A DNA stretch of 64,000 bases from Gordonia sp. 'Campus' (GTDB lineage Bacteria; Actinomycetota; Actinomycetes; Mycobacteriales; Mycobacteriaceae): the NCBI RefSeq assembly GCF_022206305.1, contig NZ_JAKOIW010000016.1, positions 62,593-126,592 on the forward strand, given 5' to 3'. A model generated the notes under the pieces. The model had not been told where the DNA came from. It made no database searches and saw only the letters and a program-made list of their open reading frames with translations. Every line of letters begins with the position of its first letter. The first letter of the stretch is position 1. Shown here one piece after another: positions 8,828 to 16,586 of the stretch. A program made the position numbers and the translations under genes.

Positions 8828-9897
8828 GGCGCCCCCGGGGCGGGTATGTCGATGCCCGACGCCCGGTAGGCCTCGACCGTCCGCCGGGCGGTGGTCTCCC
8901 AGGTCAGGTTCTCGGCGACCGAGACGCCGGTCTGCACGAGAGTCTGTCGTCGGTCGGCGTCTCGCACGATCGGTTCCAGCGCGCGGACCCAGTCGTCCTC
9001 GTCGTGGCCGGACACCAGCACCGCGCCGTCGCCGACGACCTGGGGCAGTGCCCCGACGGCACTCGCGACGACCGCGCCGCCGCTCGCCATGGCCTCCACC
9101 GGCGGAAGTCCGTATCCCTCGTAGAACGAGGCGTACGCGGTGACCGTGGCCGCCGCGTACAGCGCGGGCAGGTCCTCGACGTCGACATATCCGAGCCCCA
9201 CGGCCGACGACGGCGCATCGGGACCCTTCGACCCGGCGCCACCGAGGACGCACGGGATGTCGAGGCGGCGTGCGACCGCGGCCACCAGCGCGACGTTCTT
9301 GCGCGGCTCGACGGTGCCGATCTGCATGATGAAGCGGTCGGGCAGATCGTATTTCGCGCGGACGCGGTCGACATCGGCGCTCGCCGGCGGACGAGCCCAC
9401 GGGGCCGGCGCGAGCTCGGTGACGTGGGCGTCGCGCCCGCAGGTCTCGCGAATGCGTTCGGCCGTGAACTCCGACACCGCGATCAGCACGTCGGCGCGTC
9501 GAAGTGTCGCACGCACGAGGACGGACTCACCCGCGGCCCGGAAACGGCTGGACGCCGAGGGCATGTCGAGGACCGACAGGTCGTGCACCGTCGCGACCGT
9601 CGTCGACGGCCCGGCGAGGGGAAGATCGACGTCGAGGCCGTGGAAGACATTCGCCGAACGCATGGGGAGGACGCCGAACACCGCACGCCGGACGCCGTCG
9701 GCGACGGGACGTTCCACCGGGGTGATCGTCGAGGGCAGTTCGTCGACCGCATCGGTCTGGACCACCGCTGACAGCGGGGTGCCGGTCAGGTGCGCCGGCA
9801 GCGCCCTCAGGAGTTCGCGGATGTAGGTCTGGACTCCGCTTCCTCCGGGACGAAGTGCAAGCGCACCGTACGTGATTCGTGTTGTGCCGTCGCGCAT
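8824..9897 (-). CDS. GT4-family glycosyltransferase (polysaccharide cluster, GT A)
   Basis: A 357-residue GT4 enzyme starting MRDGTTRITYGALALRPGG, which is the family's usual N-terminus, so the ATG at 9897 is preferred over the longer upstream frame. HGLDVDLPL and TVHDLSVLDMP are acceptor-half landmarks. FIMQIGTVEPRKN opens the C-terminal half, and the E-x7-E donor motif is E260-E268 (EGYGLPPVE). With this start the gene overlaps the 3' end of the polymerase gene by 91 bp in another frame, which is unusually long. Its stop overlaps the flippase start by 4 bp. It is probably a mannosyl/rhamnosyl-type transferase, with the donor unknown. Confidence 0.9.
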   Translation of the reverse strand: MRDGTTRITYGALALRPGGSGVQTYIRELLRALPAHLTGTPLSAVVQTDAVDELPSTITPVERPVADGVRRAVFGVLPMRSANVFHGLDVDLPLAGPSTTVATVHDLSVLDMPSASSRFRAAGESVLVRATLRRADVLIAVSEFTAERIRETCGRDAHVTELAPAPWARPPASADVDRVRAKYDLPDRFIMQIGTVEPRKNVALVAAVARRLDIPCVLGGAGSKGPDAPSSAVGLGYVDVEDLPALYAAATVTAYASFYEGYGLPPVEAMASGGAVVASAVGALPQVVGDGAVLVSGHDEDDWVRALEPIVRDADRRQTLVQTGVSVAENLTWETTARRTVEAYRASGIDIPAPGAP

Positions 9898-11207
9898 CCA
9901 GCAGCTCCCAACAGTAACCAGAAGAAGAAGTCGAGCGGGAAGATCTCGAAGTAGGTGGCGACCAGGCACGCCACCATCGCCGCGACCATCGACGCACTCA
10001 CACCCAGGACGAAGGCTCCATCCGGGTCGGGCATTCGGCGCGAGTACTGCACGCACCAGATCACCGCGGTCACGATCAGTGCCAGGAACAACCACAACCC
10101 GATCGGCCCCAGCTCGAGCAGGAGTTTCACGTAGTAGTTGTCCGGCTGATAGTTCCGGGACAACTGCTGCACCGTCCCGTCGGCACCCGCGGTGATCGTC
10201 GGTGTCGTCTCACCCCGGGCCGCGGACATCGCGTCGGCGGCCGAACCGCTCGACGCGAGCCCCGTCCCGAGTGGGTGCACCCAGATGCTCGCGAAGATGT
10301 CACCCCATCCCGAGCCGCGCTGGCTCAGACTGCTCGACGAGAAGAACACCTTGGTGATGCTCGACGGCAGGAACGGCAGCGCCACGACGGCGAACACCCC
10401 GAGAGCGAGGAGCGGGGCGATGAGTCGGCGGAATCGCAACGCGGCCAGCCAGATCACCCCGACGGCCAGACCGAGGATGGCCGCACGGACCACCGACGTG
10501 GCCATCGTGACCGCCATGATCGGCCAGCACGCGAGGAACAGCTGATTGCGACGACGGCCGGTGTCGGACAACGCCACCGCGCCGCCGACCAGGAGCGCGA
10601 GCATCACGAACAGCCCGAAGCCGAACGGCTGGTTGAAGGTGCTGAACGTCCGGAACAGCGGGCCGCTGGATCGGACCTGCTCGCCGTAGGTGTAGCCGAG
10701 CTCCACCAGCCGTGCCGGACCGAGGAGCTGCTGGCCGATTCCCACGAGCGTGGTGATCACCCCGAGCGCCATGATGACCGACACCAACCGGTCGCGATCG
10801 CGGGCGTCGAACGGCGTCAACCACAGCGCGAGGACGACGAACAGATAGAAGAAGGTCACCTTGACGCCGTACAGGCCGATCGGGCCGTAGACGTAGAGCG
10901 CGGACACGACACCGAAGGCGACCAGCACCGCCGCCGCCGGCCACCACGGCATGTGCAGGGGTGGGCCGGTGCGGTCGGCGGGCCGGATGCGTCGGTTGTA
11001 CGCGCAGATCAGCGTCAGCGCGAGAACGCCTTCTTTCCACGCCGAGGCGATCCCGGGGACCGGGGCGATGTCGAGGAGACCGTCGAGCGGCGTGAGCGCG
11101 GCCAGCACCAGCAGCCCCCGCTGCGGGCGCCGATAGATGAACGAGACGAAGGCGCCGGCGAGCACGAGGACGACGAGGACGGCACCCACGACCGGGAGGT
11201 ACGCCAC
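9807..11207 (-). CDS. Wzy/O-antigen-ligase-like membrane polymerase
   Basis: A 466-residue integral membrane protein with about 10-12 hydrophobic segments and a large external loop (about residues 285-360) rich in Ser and Gly, followed by the NYYVKLLLELGPIGLWLF segment. That segment matches the conserved core of the Wzy_C/O-antigen ligase family. It should polymerise or ligate repeat units on the outer side of the membrane. The start is a GTG at 11207 preceded by GGAAGG-like purines. It is the first gene of the minus-strand cluster, and its 3' end runs 91 bp into the next glycosyltransferase gene. Confidence 0.82.
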   Translation of the reverse strand: MAYLPVVGAVLVVLVLAGAFVSFIYRRPQRGLLVLAALTPLDGLLDIAPVPGIASAWKEGVLALTLICAYNRRIRPADRTGPPLHMPWWPAAAVLVAFGVVSALYVYGPIGLYGVKVTFFYLFVVLALWLTPFDARDRDRLVSVIMALGVITTLVGIGQQLLGPARLVELGYTYGEQVRSSGPLFRTFSTFNQPFGFGLFVMLALLVGGAVALSDTGRRRNQLFLACWPIMAVTMATSVVRAAILGLAVGVIWLAALRFRRLIAPLLALGVFAVVALPFLPSSITKVFFSSSSLSQRGSGWGDIFASIWVHPLGTGLASSGSAADAMSAARGETTPTITAGADGTVQQLSRNYQPDNYYVKLLLELGPIGLWLFLALIVTAVIWCVQYSRRMPDPDGAFVLGVSASMVAAMVACLVATYFEIFPLDFFFWLLLGAAGCATAQHESRTVRLHFVPEEAESRPTSANS

Positions 11208-11346
11208 GCCCGACCCGCCTTCCCCTCATGCCCCCGTGGTGTGTTCGAGCCCCCGATCATCCATGGTGGCACCCCGAGCGCCCGTTGTCCGGGCCAACGG
11301 CCACAGGCGTGTCGTGCCGAGCGCGGGCGGAGGGGGTCCGCGCAGG

Positions 11347-11952
11347 TCAGTGCCCCGAGATGCGGCGCTGCTTGCGTGGTCGCGTCCGGTCGGGCCCCGG
11401 TTCCGTGGTGAGGAGCCGCGGCTCGTCGACGACGGCGTCGGTGAGCTGGGGGAGACCCTTCACCGGCTGATGCATCGGCAGCAGGGTGTAGTCGGCGTCC
11501 CACGGCAGGTGGCCGTAGTCGTCGGGCCACACCACCTGCAGCTTCGGCTGGTCCGGGAACAACAGGTTCGCCAGGATCAACTCGTCTACGTCGAGCTGCT
11601 CGATGAGACGAACCGTGACCGCCACCGTCTGTAGCCGGATGTCGGCGCGCCGGGCGACCAGATCGCGCCAGTCCTCACGATGGAGCAGGTCGCCCAGTTC
11701 GTTGAGGACGTAGTGCGCGGTGAGCGGATCGAGACCGTAGACGGCCAGCTCGGGAATGGAGTGCAGCGACAGGCCGGCGGTGTAGGAGAAACAGCATTCC
11801 GTCGGTGTGGACGCTTCGTCGAACTCGGGCACGCTCTCGCCGATGGCGGTGACCTGCCATCCGCAACGCCGGATGGTCTCGATGGTCGAGCGGATGACGG
11901 GGTTGGGATGCCACCTGGGCAGACCTCGGATCGCGGCAGCGTGGTCTGACAT
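11347..11952 (-). CDS. DUF4262 family protein
   Basis: A 201-residue soluble protein. RSTIETIRRCGWQVTAIG followed by CCFSYTAGLSLHSIPELAVYGL matches the DUF4262 layout of a GW motif, then F-x-Y-T-x-G-L, then a P-E-L/hydrophobic strand. The ATG at 11952 has a strong ribosome binding site (AAAGGAGCG about 6 nt upstream), which rules out the longer reading frame that continues into the marR gene. The C-terminal about 25 residues are basic and probably disordered. DUF4262 proteins are common in actinobacteria and their function is unknown. No operon partner is evident, as a hairpin separates it from marR. Confidence 0.75.
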   Translation of the reverse strand: MSDHAAAIRGLPRWHPNPVIRSTIETIRRCGWQVTAIGESVPEFDEASTPTECCFSYTAGLSLHSIPELAVYGLDPLTAHYVLNELGDLLHREDWRDLVARRADIRLQTVAVTVRLIEQLDVDELILANLLFPDQPKLQVVWPDDYGHLPWDADYTLLPMHQPVKGLPQLTDAVVDEPRLLTTEPGPDRTRPRKQRRISGH

Positions 11953-12006
11953 GGATCGCTCCTTTGTTCGACGGTGCGACCATGACACCACGGGGTCCCG
12001 ACAATT

Positions 12007-12040
12007 CCCGGGCTGCGCCGCCCGGGCCCCGACGCCGGGG
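12007..12040 (-). terminator. Double GC hairpin after the marR gene
   Basis: CCCGGGC at 12007-12013 pairs with GCCCGGG at 12020-12026 (6-nt loop), immediately followed by CCCC (12027-12030) pairing with GGGG (12037-12040). They sit just downstream of the marR stop on the minus strand, before the DUF4262 gene. No T-run follows, so Rho-independent termination is uncertain. Confidence 0.5.
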
Positions 12041-12041
12041 C

Positions 12042-12509
12042 TCAGCCTGCTCCGCTGGGCGCCGGCGCCGCGGGTAATCGATGCAGGGCCTCCACCAACG
12101 GTGCCAGCTCCGGGATTCGACGGGCGTCGTCCAGTGCGGTGCGCAGAGTGGAGTCGTGCACCGGTCGCGCGGCCCGCAGGAGTTCGCGTCCGCTGTCCGT
12201 CAACTCGGTGTAGATTCCGCGACGGTCGTCGGCGCAGATGATGCGTCGCAACAGGTTGCGATCCTCGAGGCGGTTGACCAACCGGGTGGTGGCACTCGAG
12301 CTGAGGGCGGCGGCGCGAGCCAGCTGCGCCATCCGCATGTGCCACCCGTCCTGTCGACTGAGGGCGTCGAGAACGGTGTACTCCACCACCGACAGCGCAT
12401 GTTCACGCTGCAGCGCGCGCTCGAGTTCGGTGTCCAAGGTGCCGTAGAGCGCGGCCAGGGTCCGCCAGCCCTGCGAGCGGATCTCCACTGCGTCGTCTGC
12501 AATCCCCAT
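12042..12509 (-). CDS. MarR-family transcriptional regulator
   Basis: A 155-residue winged-helix protein. MRMAQLARAAALSSSATTRLVNRLEDRNLLRR is split here between the recognition helix and the start of the wing, and ICADDRRGIYTELTDSGRELL forms the wing with the conserved D-R-R. The ATG at 12509 is favoured, while an ATG at 12584 would add 25 residues lying inside the operator region. The gene is divergent from the MFS exporter gene and the space between them carries paired repeats, so it probably represses that exporter (and itself) until a small-molecule ligand binds. Confidence 0.88.
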   Translation of the reverse strand: MGIADDAVEIRSQGWRTLAALYGTLDTELERALQREHALSVVEYTVLDALSRQDGWHMRMAQLARAAALSSSATTRLVNRLEDRNLLRRIICADDRRGIYTELTDSGRELLRAARPVHDSTLRTALDDARRIPELAPLVEALHRLPAAPAPSGAG

Positions 12510-12566
12510 GGTGTCCTCTGTGTCGCCCGCACCCGTCGTCGAGCGCTCGTCCAGATTACCAGCTTG

Positions 12567-12634
12567 CACCGATAGACGGCGCATGCAACTATCTATGGCG
12601 CGTGTGCAACTAGTGCATACGCTTGCTATCGGTG
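12567..12634. promoter_or_regulatory. Candidate MarR operator region between marR and the MFS gene
   Basis: A 9-bp perfect inverted repeat, CACCGATAG at 12567-12575 and CTATCGGTG at 12626-12634, encloses two direct copies of TGCAACTA at 12584-12591 and 12605-12612. The second copy extends to a near-palindrome TGCAACTAGTGCA (12605-12617). The direct copies are 21 bp apart, two helical turns, so bound dimers would lie on one face of the DNA. That the MarR protein binds here is inference from position. Confidence 0.6.
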
Positions 12635-12660
12635 TTCACAACAAATTGGAAGGGGCGAGC

Positions 12661-13884
12661 ATGCCCATCGGACTTCTAGCGCTCGCGGTCGGTGGATTCG
12701 GGATCGGACTCACCGAATTCGTGATCATGGGCCTTCTCCCGGAGGTCGCCGCCGAATTCGGTGTCACCGAAGCGGTTGCCGGCTACCTCATTTCGGGCTA
12801 CGCGCTGGCCGTGGCAGTCGGCGGCGTCGCGCTGACCGCGGCTGTCATACGGTTCGATCGGAAACGGGTACTGATGGCGCTGATGATCTTGTTCATCGGC
12901 GGCAACCTGCTCTCTGCCGTCGCGCCCACCTACGAAGCGATGCTGGCCGGCAGAATCCTGGCCGCCCTGTGCCACGGTGCATTCTTCGGAATCGGTGCGG
13001 TCGTCGCATCGAGCATGGTCGGCCCAGCCAAACGCGCGGCTGCCGTCGCGATGATGTTCGCGGGACTGACCGTCGCCAACGTGCTCGGGGTGCCCTTCGG
13101 GACATTCCTGGGACAGCAACTGGGATGGCGCTCCACGTTCTGGGCCATCACCGCCATCGGCATCGTCGCGCTGGTGGGAATCTTCACGCTGGTGCCCGAC
13201 GCCACCGAGGGCCACGCGGCGCCGACCAGCCTCCGCGCCGAACTCGGCGCATTCCGATCCACCCAGGTATGGCTCTCCATCGCCATCACGATCCTGGGTT
13301 ACGGCGGGATGTTCGGCGCGTTCACCTACATCGCCTACACCCTCACGGACGTATCCGGGTTCGCGTCATCCACTGTCCCTTGGCTTCTCGTGATGTTCGG
13401 GGCGGGCCTGTTCATCGGGAACCATGTCGGCGGCAAGCTCGCGGATCGTGCGTTGACGACCTCACTCACAGCGACGTTGGCCATCCTGACGGTCGTGCTC
13501 ATCGTCTTCGCGGCGACCGCGTCGAACCAGATCATGAGCGTCGTGTCACTGCTGCTGATGGGCGCATTCGGCTTTGCGACAGTGCCGGCGCTGCAGACCC
13601 GCATCATGAATCACGCCGCCACCGCGCCGACTCTGGCGTCAGGTGCGAACATCGCCGCGTTCAACATCGGCAACGCCCTCGGTGCCTGGATCGGCGGAAT
13701 GACCATCGCTGCCGGTCTCGGTTACACATCACCGATCTGGGCGGGTGCGGGCGTGACCGTCCTGGGCCTCGCGGTACTGCTGGTCGCCACTGTTCTCCAC
13801 AGTCGAACGACCCGAACCGAGACGCAGCCCGCCCCGACGACCATCGAGTCGCAGGTTCAGCGCATGCCGGCCGAGCGTGCGTGA
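12661..13884 (+). CDS. MFS drug-exporter-like transporter (DHA1 type)
   Basis: A 407-residue, 12-segment major facilitator. MPIGLLALAVGGFGIGLTEF and the D-R-K-R-V loop after the second segment (motif A region) resemble the AraJ/Cmx-like DHA1 exporters. The ATG at 12661 follows GGAAGGGG and is where homologous sequence begins; the frame extends further upstream only through the operator region. Divergent marR and the operator repeats suggest substrate-induced expression. The drug or metabolite exported cannot be predicted. Confidence 0.85.
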   Translation: MPIGLLALAVGGFGIGLTEFVIMGLLPEVAAEFGVTEAVAGYLISGYALAVAVGGVALTAAVIRFDRKRVLMALMILFIGGNLLSAVAPTYEAMLAGRILAALCHGAFFGIGAVVASSMVGPAKRAAAVAMMFAGLTVANVLGVPFGTFLGQQLGWRSTFWAITAIGIVALVGIFTLVPDATEGHAAPTSLRAELGAFRSTQVWLSIAITILGYGGMFGAFTYIAYTLTDVSGFASSTVPWLLVMFGAGLFIGNHVGGKLADRALTTSLTATLAILTVVLIVFAATASNQIMSVVSLLLMGAFGFATVPALQTRIMNHAATAPTLASGANIAAFNIGNALGAWIGGMTIAAGLGYTSPIWAGAGVTVLGLAVLLVATVLHSRTTRTETQPAPTTIESQVQRMPAERA

Positions 13885-13954
13885 GGTCTGGCTCTGACCG
13901 CCAGCGCAGTCGGGCTTCTACGGGTCGAGTGTCATCGTCTCCAACGGACTCCGG

Positions 13955-15166
13955 TCAGGTGTCGGCGCGCTGCCGGATGCCGAACACCGTGAACAGTGCC
14001 GCGCAGGTCGCGAAGACGACCAGCAGGGCGAGGCCGATCGTGTAGCTGTGGGTGGCCGCGTCGTATGTCGCACCCATGAGCATCGGGGGGAAGAAGCCGC
14101 CGAGCCCGCCGAGTGCGCCCACGATCCCGGTGACCGACCCGACCCGTTCGGCAGGAGCGGCCTGGGCGACCCAGCTGAAGACCGAGCCCGAGCCGAGGCC
14201 CATGCAGACGGCCATCAGCACGAAGTCGATACCCGCCGGTATCTCGACCGGTGGTTTGGTGATCATCCAGACGGCGAGTACCGCGGCGCCGCCGCACGAG
14301 ATCACCGTGATGATGCGTGGCCCGAAGCGGTCAGAGAGGATGCCGCCGAGGGGACGTGCGATGACCGCGGCGATCGCGAAGCCGGCTGTCCGGGTACCCG
14401 CTGCTTGCAGATCGAAGTCGTATACGTCCTTCAGGTACGTCGGGAGATAGGTGCTGAACGCGACGAAGCCGCCGAATGCGGCTGCGTAGAGAAATCCGAG
14501 CTGCCAGGTGATCGGCAGTTTGGCCGCACCGATCAGTTTGGGGACCACCGAGTCGTGGGACGCTGCCCACCTGGGTGAGTCGCGCATGAACAGCCAGCAG
14601 ATCACGGCGACCACCGCGAGCGCGACCGCGATGATGACGTGCGTCGCGACATACCCGAACCACGACACGAAACGCGGGGTGAAGAAGGCCGACAACGCGG
14701 TTCCGCCCATGCCTGCGCCGAAGACGCCGGTCGCGAACCCGCGACGTGACTTGTCGTACCAGGCGTTCACGAACGGGATCCCGACCGCGAAGGTCGTCCC
14801 GCCGATGCCGAGGAAGAACCCCGCCACGAGGAGCAGGGCATAACTGGCGAAGTGTCCGGCGGCTGCGACCAACAGGACGAAGGGGATCGTGACGACCAGC
14901 AGCACGGTGAACATCAGGCGTCCGCCGAACCGGTCGGTGAGTGCGCCGGTGAGTATCCGGCCCAGCGAGCCGACCAGGATCGGGATGGCGACGAGGATCG
15001 ACTTCTGGGTGGCGCTCAGGTCGAGCTGGTCGGTGTAGACGACCCCCAGCGGGCCGATGAGGTTCCAGGCCCAGAAGCTGATCGCGAAGGCGACGGTCGC
15101 CAGGACCAGGTTCCTGGTCTGCCCGGCGGCGACGGAGGGCGGCGTGGCGGTGGTCTCGGTGGTCAT
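13955..15166 (-). CDS. narK: Nitrate/nitrite transporter of the NarK/NasA MFS family
   Basis: A 403-residue protein with 12 predicted membrane segments. The signature-like glycine-rich segments GGTTFAVGIPFVNAWYD and GIVGALGGLGGFFPPM are characteristic of NarK-type nitrate/nitrite porters, and FGAGMGGTALSAF fits the first nitrate signature. Its ATG overlaps the narI stop by 4 bp, so it is the last gene of narGHJI-K and is translated with it. In the cell it would bring nitrate to the cytoplasmic active site of NarG and export nitrite. It looks full-length. Confidence 0.9.
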   Translation of the reverse strand: MTTETTATPPSVAAGQTRNLVLATVAFAISFWAWNLIGPLGVVYTDQLDLSATQKSILVAIPILVGSLGRILTGALTDRFGGRLMFTVLLVVTIPFVLLVAAAGHFASYALLLVAGFFLGIGGTTFAVGIPFVNAWYDKSRRGFATGVFGAGMGGTALSAFFTPRFVSWFGYVATHVIIAVALAVVAVICWLFMRDSPRWAASHDSVVPKLIGAAKLPITWQLGFLYAAAFGGFVAFSTYLPTYLKDVYDFDLQAAGTRTAGFAIAAVIARPLGGILSDRFGPRIITVISCGGAAVLAVWMITKPPVEIPAGIDFVLMAVCMGLGSGSVFSWVAQAAPAERVGSVTGIVGALGGLGGFFPPMLMGATYDAATHSYTIGLALLVVFATCAALFTVFGIRQRADT

Positions 15167-15912
15167 CGATCACGATCCTTCACTCCGACGGGCGCCCATC
15201 CCGGGCGGTACGGCTGATTGCCCGGCATCGACCTCTGGTCGCGACTCCGGTACACGATGTAGGGACGGAACAGGTAGTGCACGGGCGCGGTGAAGATGTG
15301 CACCAACCGGGTGAACGGCACCATCGCGAAGAGCAGCATCCCGATGAGGATGTGCACGTGAAAGCGCAACGGCGCCTCCGCCATCGCCGAGACGTCGGGC
15401 TGCAGGACGAACAGCGACCGGAACCACGGCGACACCGTCTCGCGGTAGTTCACCCCCTCGGCATGGGGATCGAGGGTCCCGATCAGGGTGATGTAGGTGC
15501 CGACCAGCAGCGCGGTCACCAGCACGAGGTACATCGCCTTGTCGTTGCGCGTGGTCGCCATGAACACCGGCCCCACCGTGCGTCGCCGGTACACCAGCAT
15601 GCCGACCCCGACGAGCGTCGCGACCGCGGCGAGCAGTCCGAAACCGCCCGCGCCCCAGTGGTAAACGGTCTCCGAGACGCCGATGGCCTCGGTCCACGAC
15701 TCGGGGATCAGCAGTCCGATCGCGTGGCCGATGATCACCACGAGCACGCCGTAGTGGAACAGGGGCGAGGCGATCCGCAGCAGCCGGGACTCGTAGAGCT
15801 CCGACGACCGTGTCGTCCACCCGAACTTGTCGTAGCGATAGCGCCAGATGGTTCCACCGATGAGCAGTCCGAGCGTCGCGTAGGGAACCACGCCCCACAG
15901 GAAGATGTCCAC
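15163..15912 (-). CDS. narI: Respiratory nitrate reductase gamma subunit (cytochrome b)
   Basis: A 249-residue membrane protein with five predicted segments that anchors NarGH and takes electrons from quinol. Candidate b-haem ligands are His53 and His63 in the second segment region (LFHYGVLVVIIGHAIG), and His187 and His205 in the last segment (FHVHILIG and TRLVHIF). These match the spacing and numbering of the E. coli ligands. The start at 15912 follows the narJ stop by 8 bp. The short distance on both sides shows it is co-transcribed with narJ and narK. Confidence 0.94.
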   Translation of the reverse strand: MDIFLWGVVPYATLGLLIGGTIWRYRYDKFGWTTRSSELYESRLLRIASPLFHYGVLVVIIGHAIGLLIPESWTEAIGVSETVYHWGAGGFGLLAAVATLVGVGMLVYRRRTVGPVFMATTRNDKAMYLVLVTALLVGTYITLIGTLDPHAEGVNYRETVSPWFRSLFVLQPDVSAMAEAPLRFHVHILIGMLLFAMVPFTRLVHIFTAPVHYLFRPYIVYRSRDQRSMPGNQPYRPGWAPVGVKDRDR

Positions 15913-15920
15913 GGGTCACC

Positions 15921-16586
15921 TCACGCTCGGGTCGGGTTGATCGGCAACAGTCGGGGATCGAAGGGTTCCAGGCCCACCGTCTCGGTCTTCGGGGGGCCGC
16001 ACATGGCCATCGCCGCGGCCCTGTCGGGCGGGGACGGGGTGGGCAGGGTCGCACAGACGGCCTGCACCGCGCCGGCGTACGGCGAATCCGCGTCGAGGAG
16101 CGCGAACCGGATCAACTCCACTGCCGCGCGGTGCTTCTCGAGTAGTTCGACGCCGCGGGCCGGGTCGGCGCGCGCACTGAACTCGAGCACGATCGGCAGA
16201 TGGTCCGGCAGCTCGCCGTGCAGGTCGACGAGGAAACCGCTGTCGCGGTAGGCCTGCTTGAACTCGCCCAGCGAGGTGCCCCGCCGACGGGTGTCGCCGT
16301 CGGACCAATACGACAGGTAGAGCGTGTGCCGCTTGGAGAGATCGAAGAGATCGATGTAGCTGCGGCGCAGCGCGTCCGGTTCGCCGCCGTCGAGGTGATC
16401 GATGGTCTGCCGCAGCGGTTCGGTCGCGCGGGGATCGTCCTGCTCGTCGAGGGCTGCGCGCATCAGCTCGACGCGGCCGAGCACTTCGTCGTCGGGGTAG
16501 CTGAGGCACCAGGACGCGACCAACCGGATCACGCTGGGCTCGGCCGTCGTCCGCGGTCGTCGATCGAAGACCCGTAGGTCTCTCAT
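15921..16586 (-). CDS. narJ: Nitrate reductase assembly chaperone (delta subunit)
   Basis: A 221-residue NarJ/TorD-fold protein. VIRLVASWCLSYPDDEVLGR at the N-terminus and YIDLFDLSKRHTLYLSYW in the middle are typical of NarJ, which inserts the molybdenum cofactor into NarG and is not part of the final enzyme. It starts with an ATG that overlaps the narH stop by 4 bp. The length agrees with actinobacterial NarJ. Confidence 0.92.
   Translation of the reverse strand: MRDLRVFDRRPRTTAEPSVIRLVASWCLSYPDDEVLGRVELMRAALDEQDDPRATEPLRQTIDHLDGGEPDALRRSYIDLFDLSKRHTLYLSYWSDGDTRRRGTSLGEFKQAYRDSGFLVDLHGELPDHLPIVLEFSARADPARGVELLEKHRAAVELIRFALLDADSPYAGAVQAVCATLPTPSPPDRAAAMAMCGPPKTETVGLEPFDPRLLPINPTRA

Noticed and set aside
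8828..9400. Longer N-terminus for the flippase (start at 9400)
   Set aside because: The extra 191 codons are an alternate frame of the GT4 gene; family similarity begins at the GTG at 8827, which also forms a GTGA overlap.
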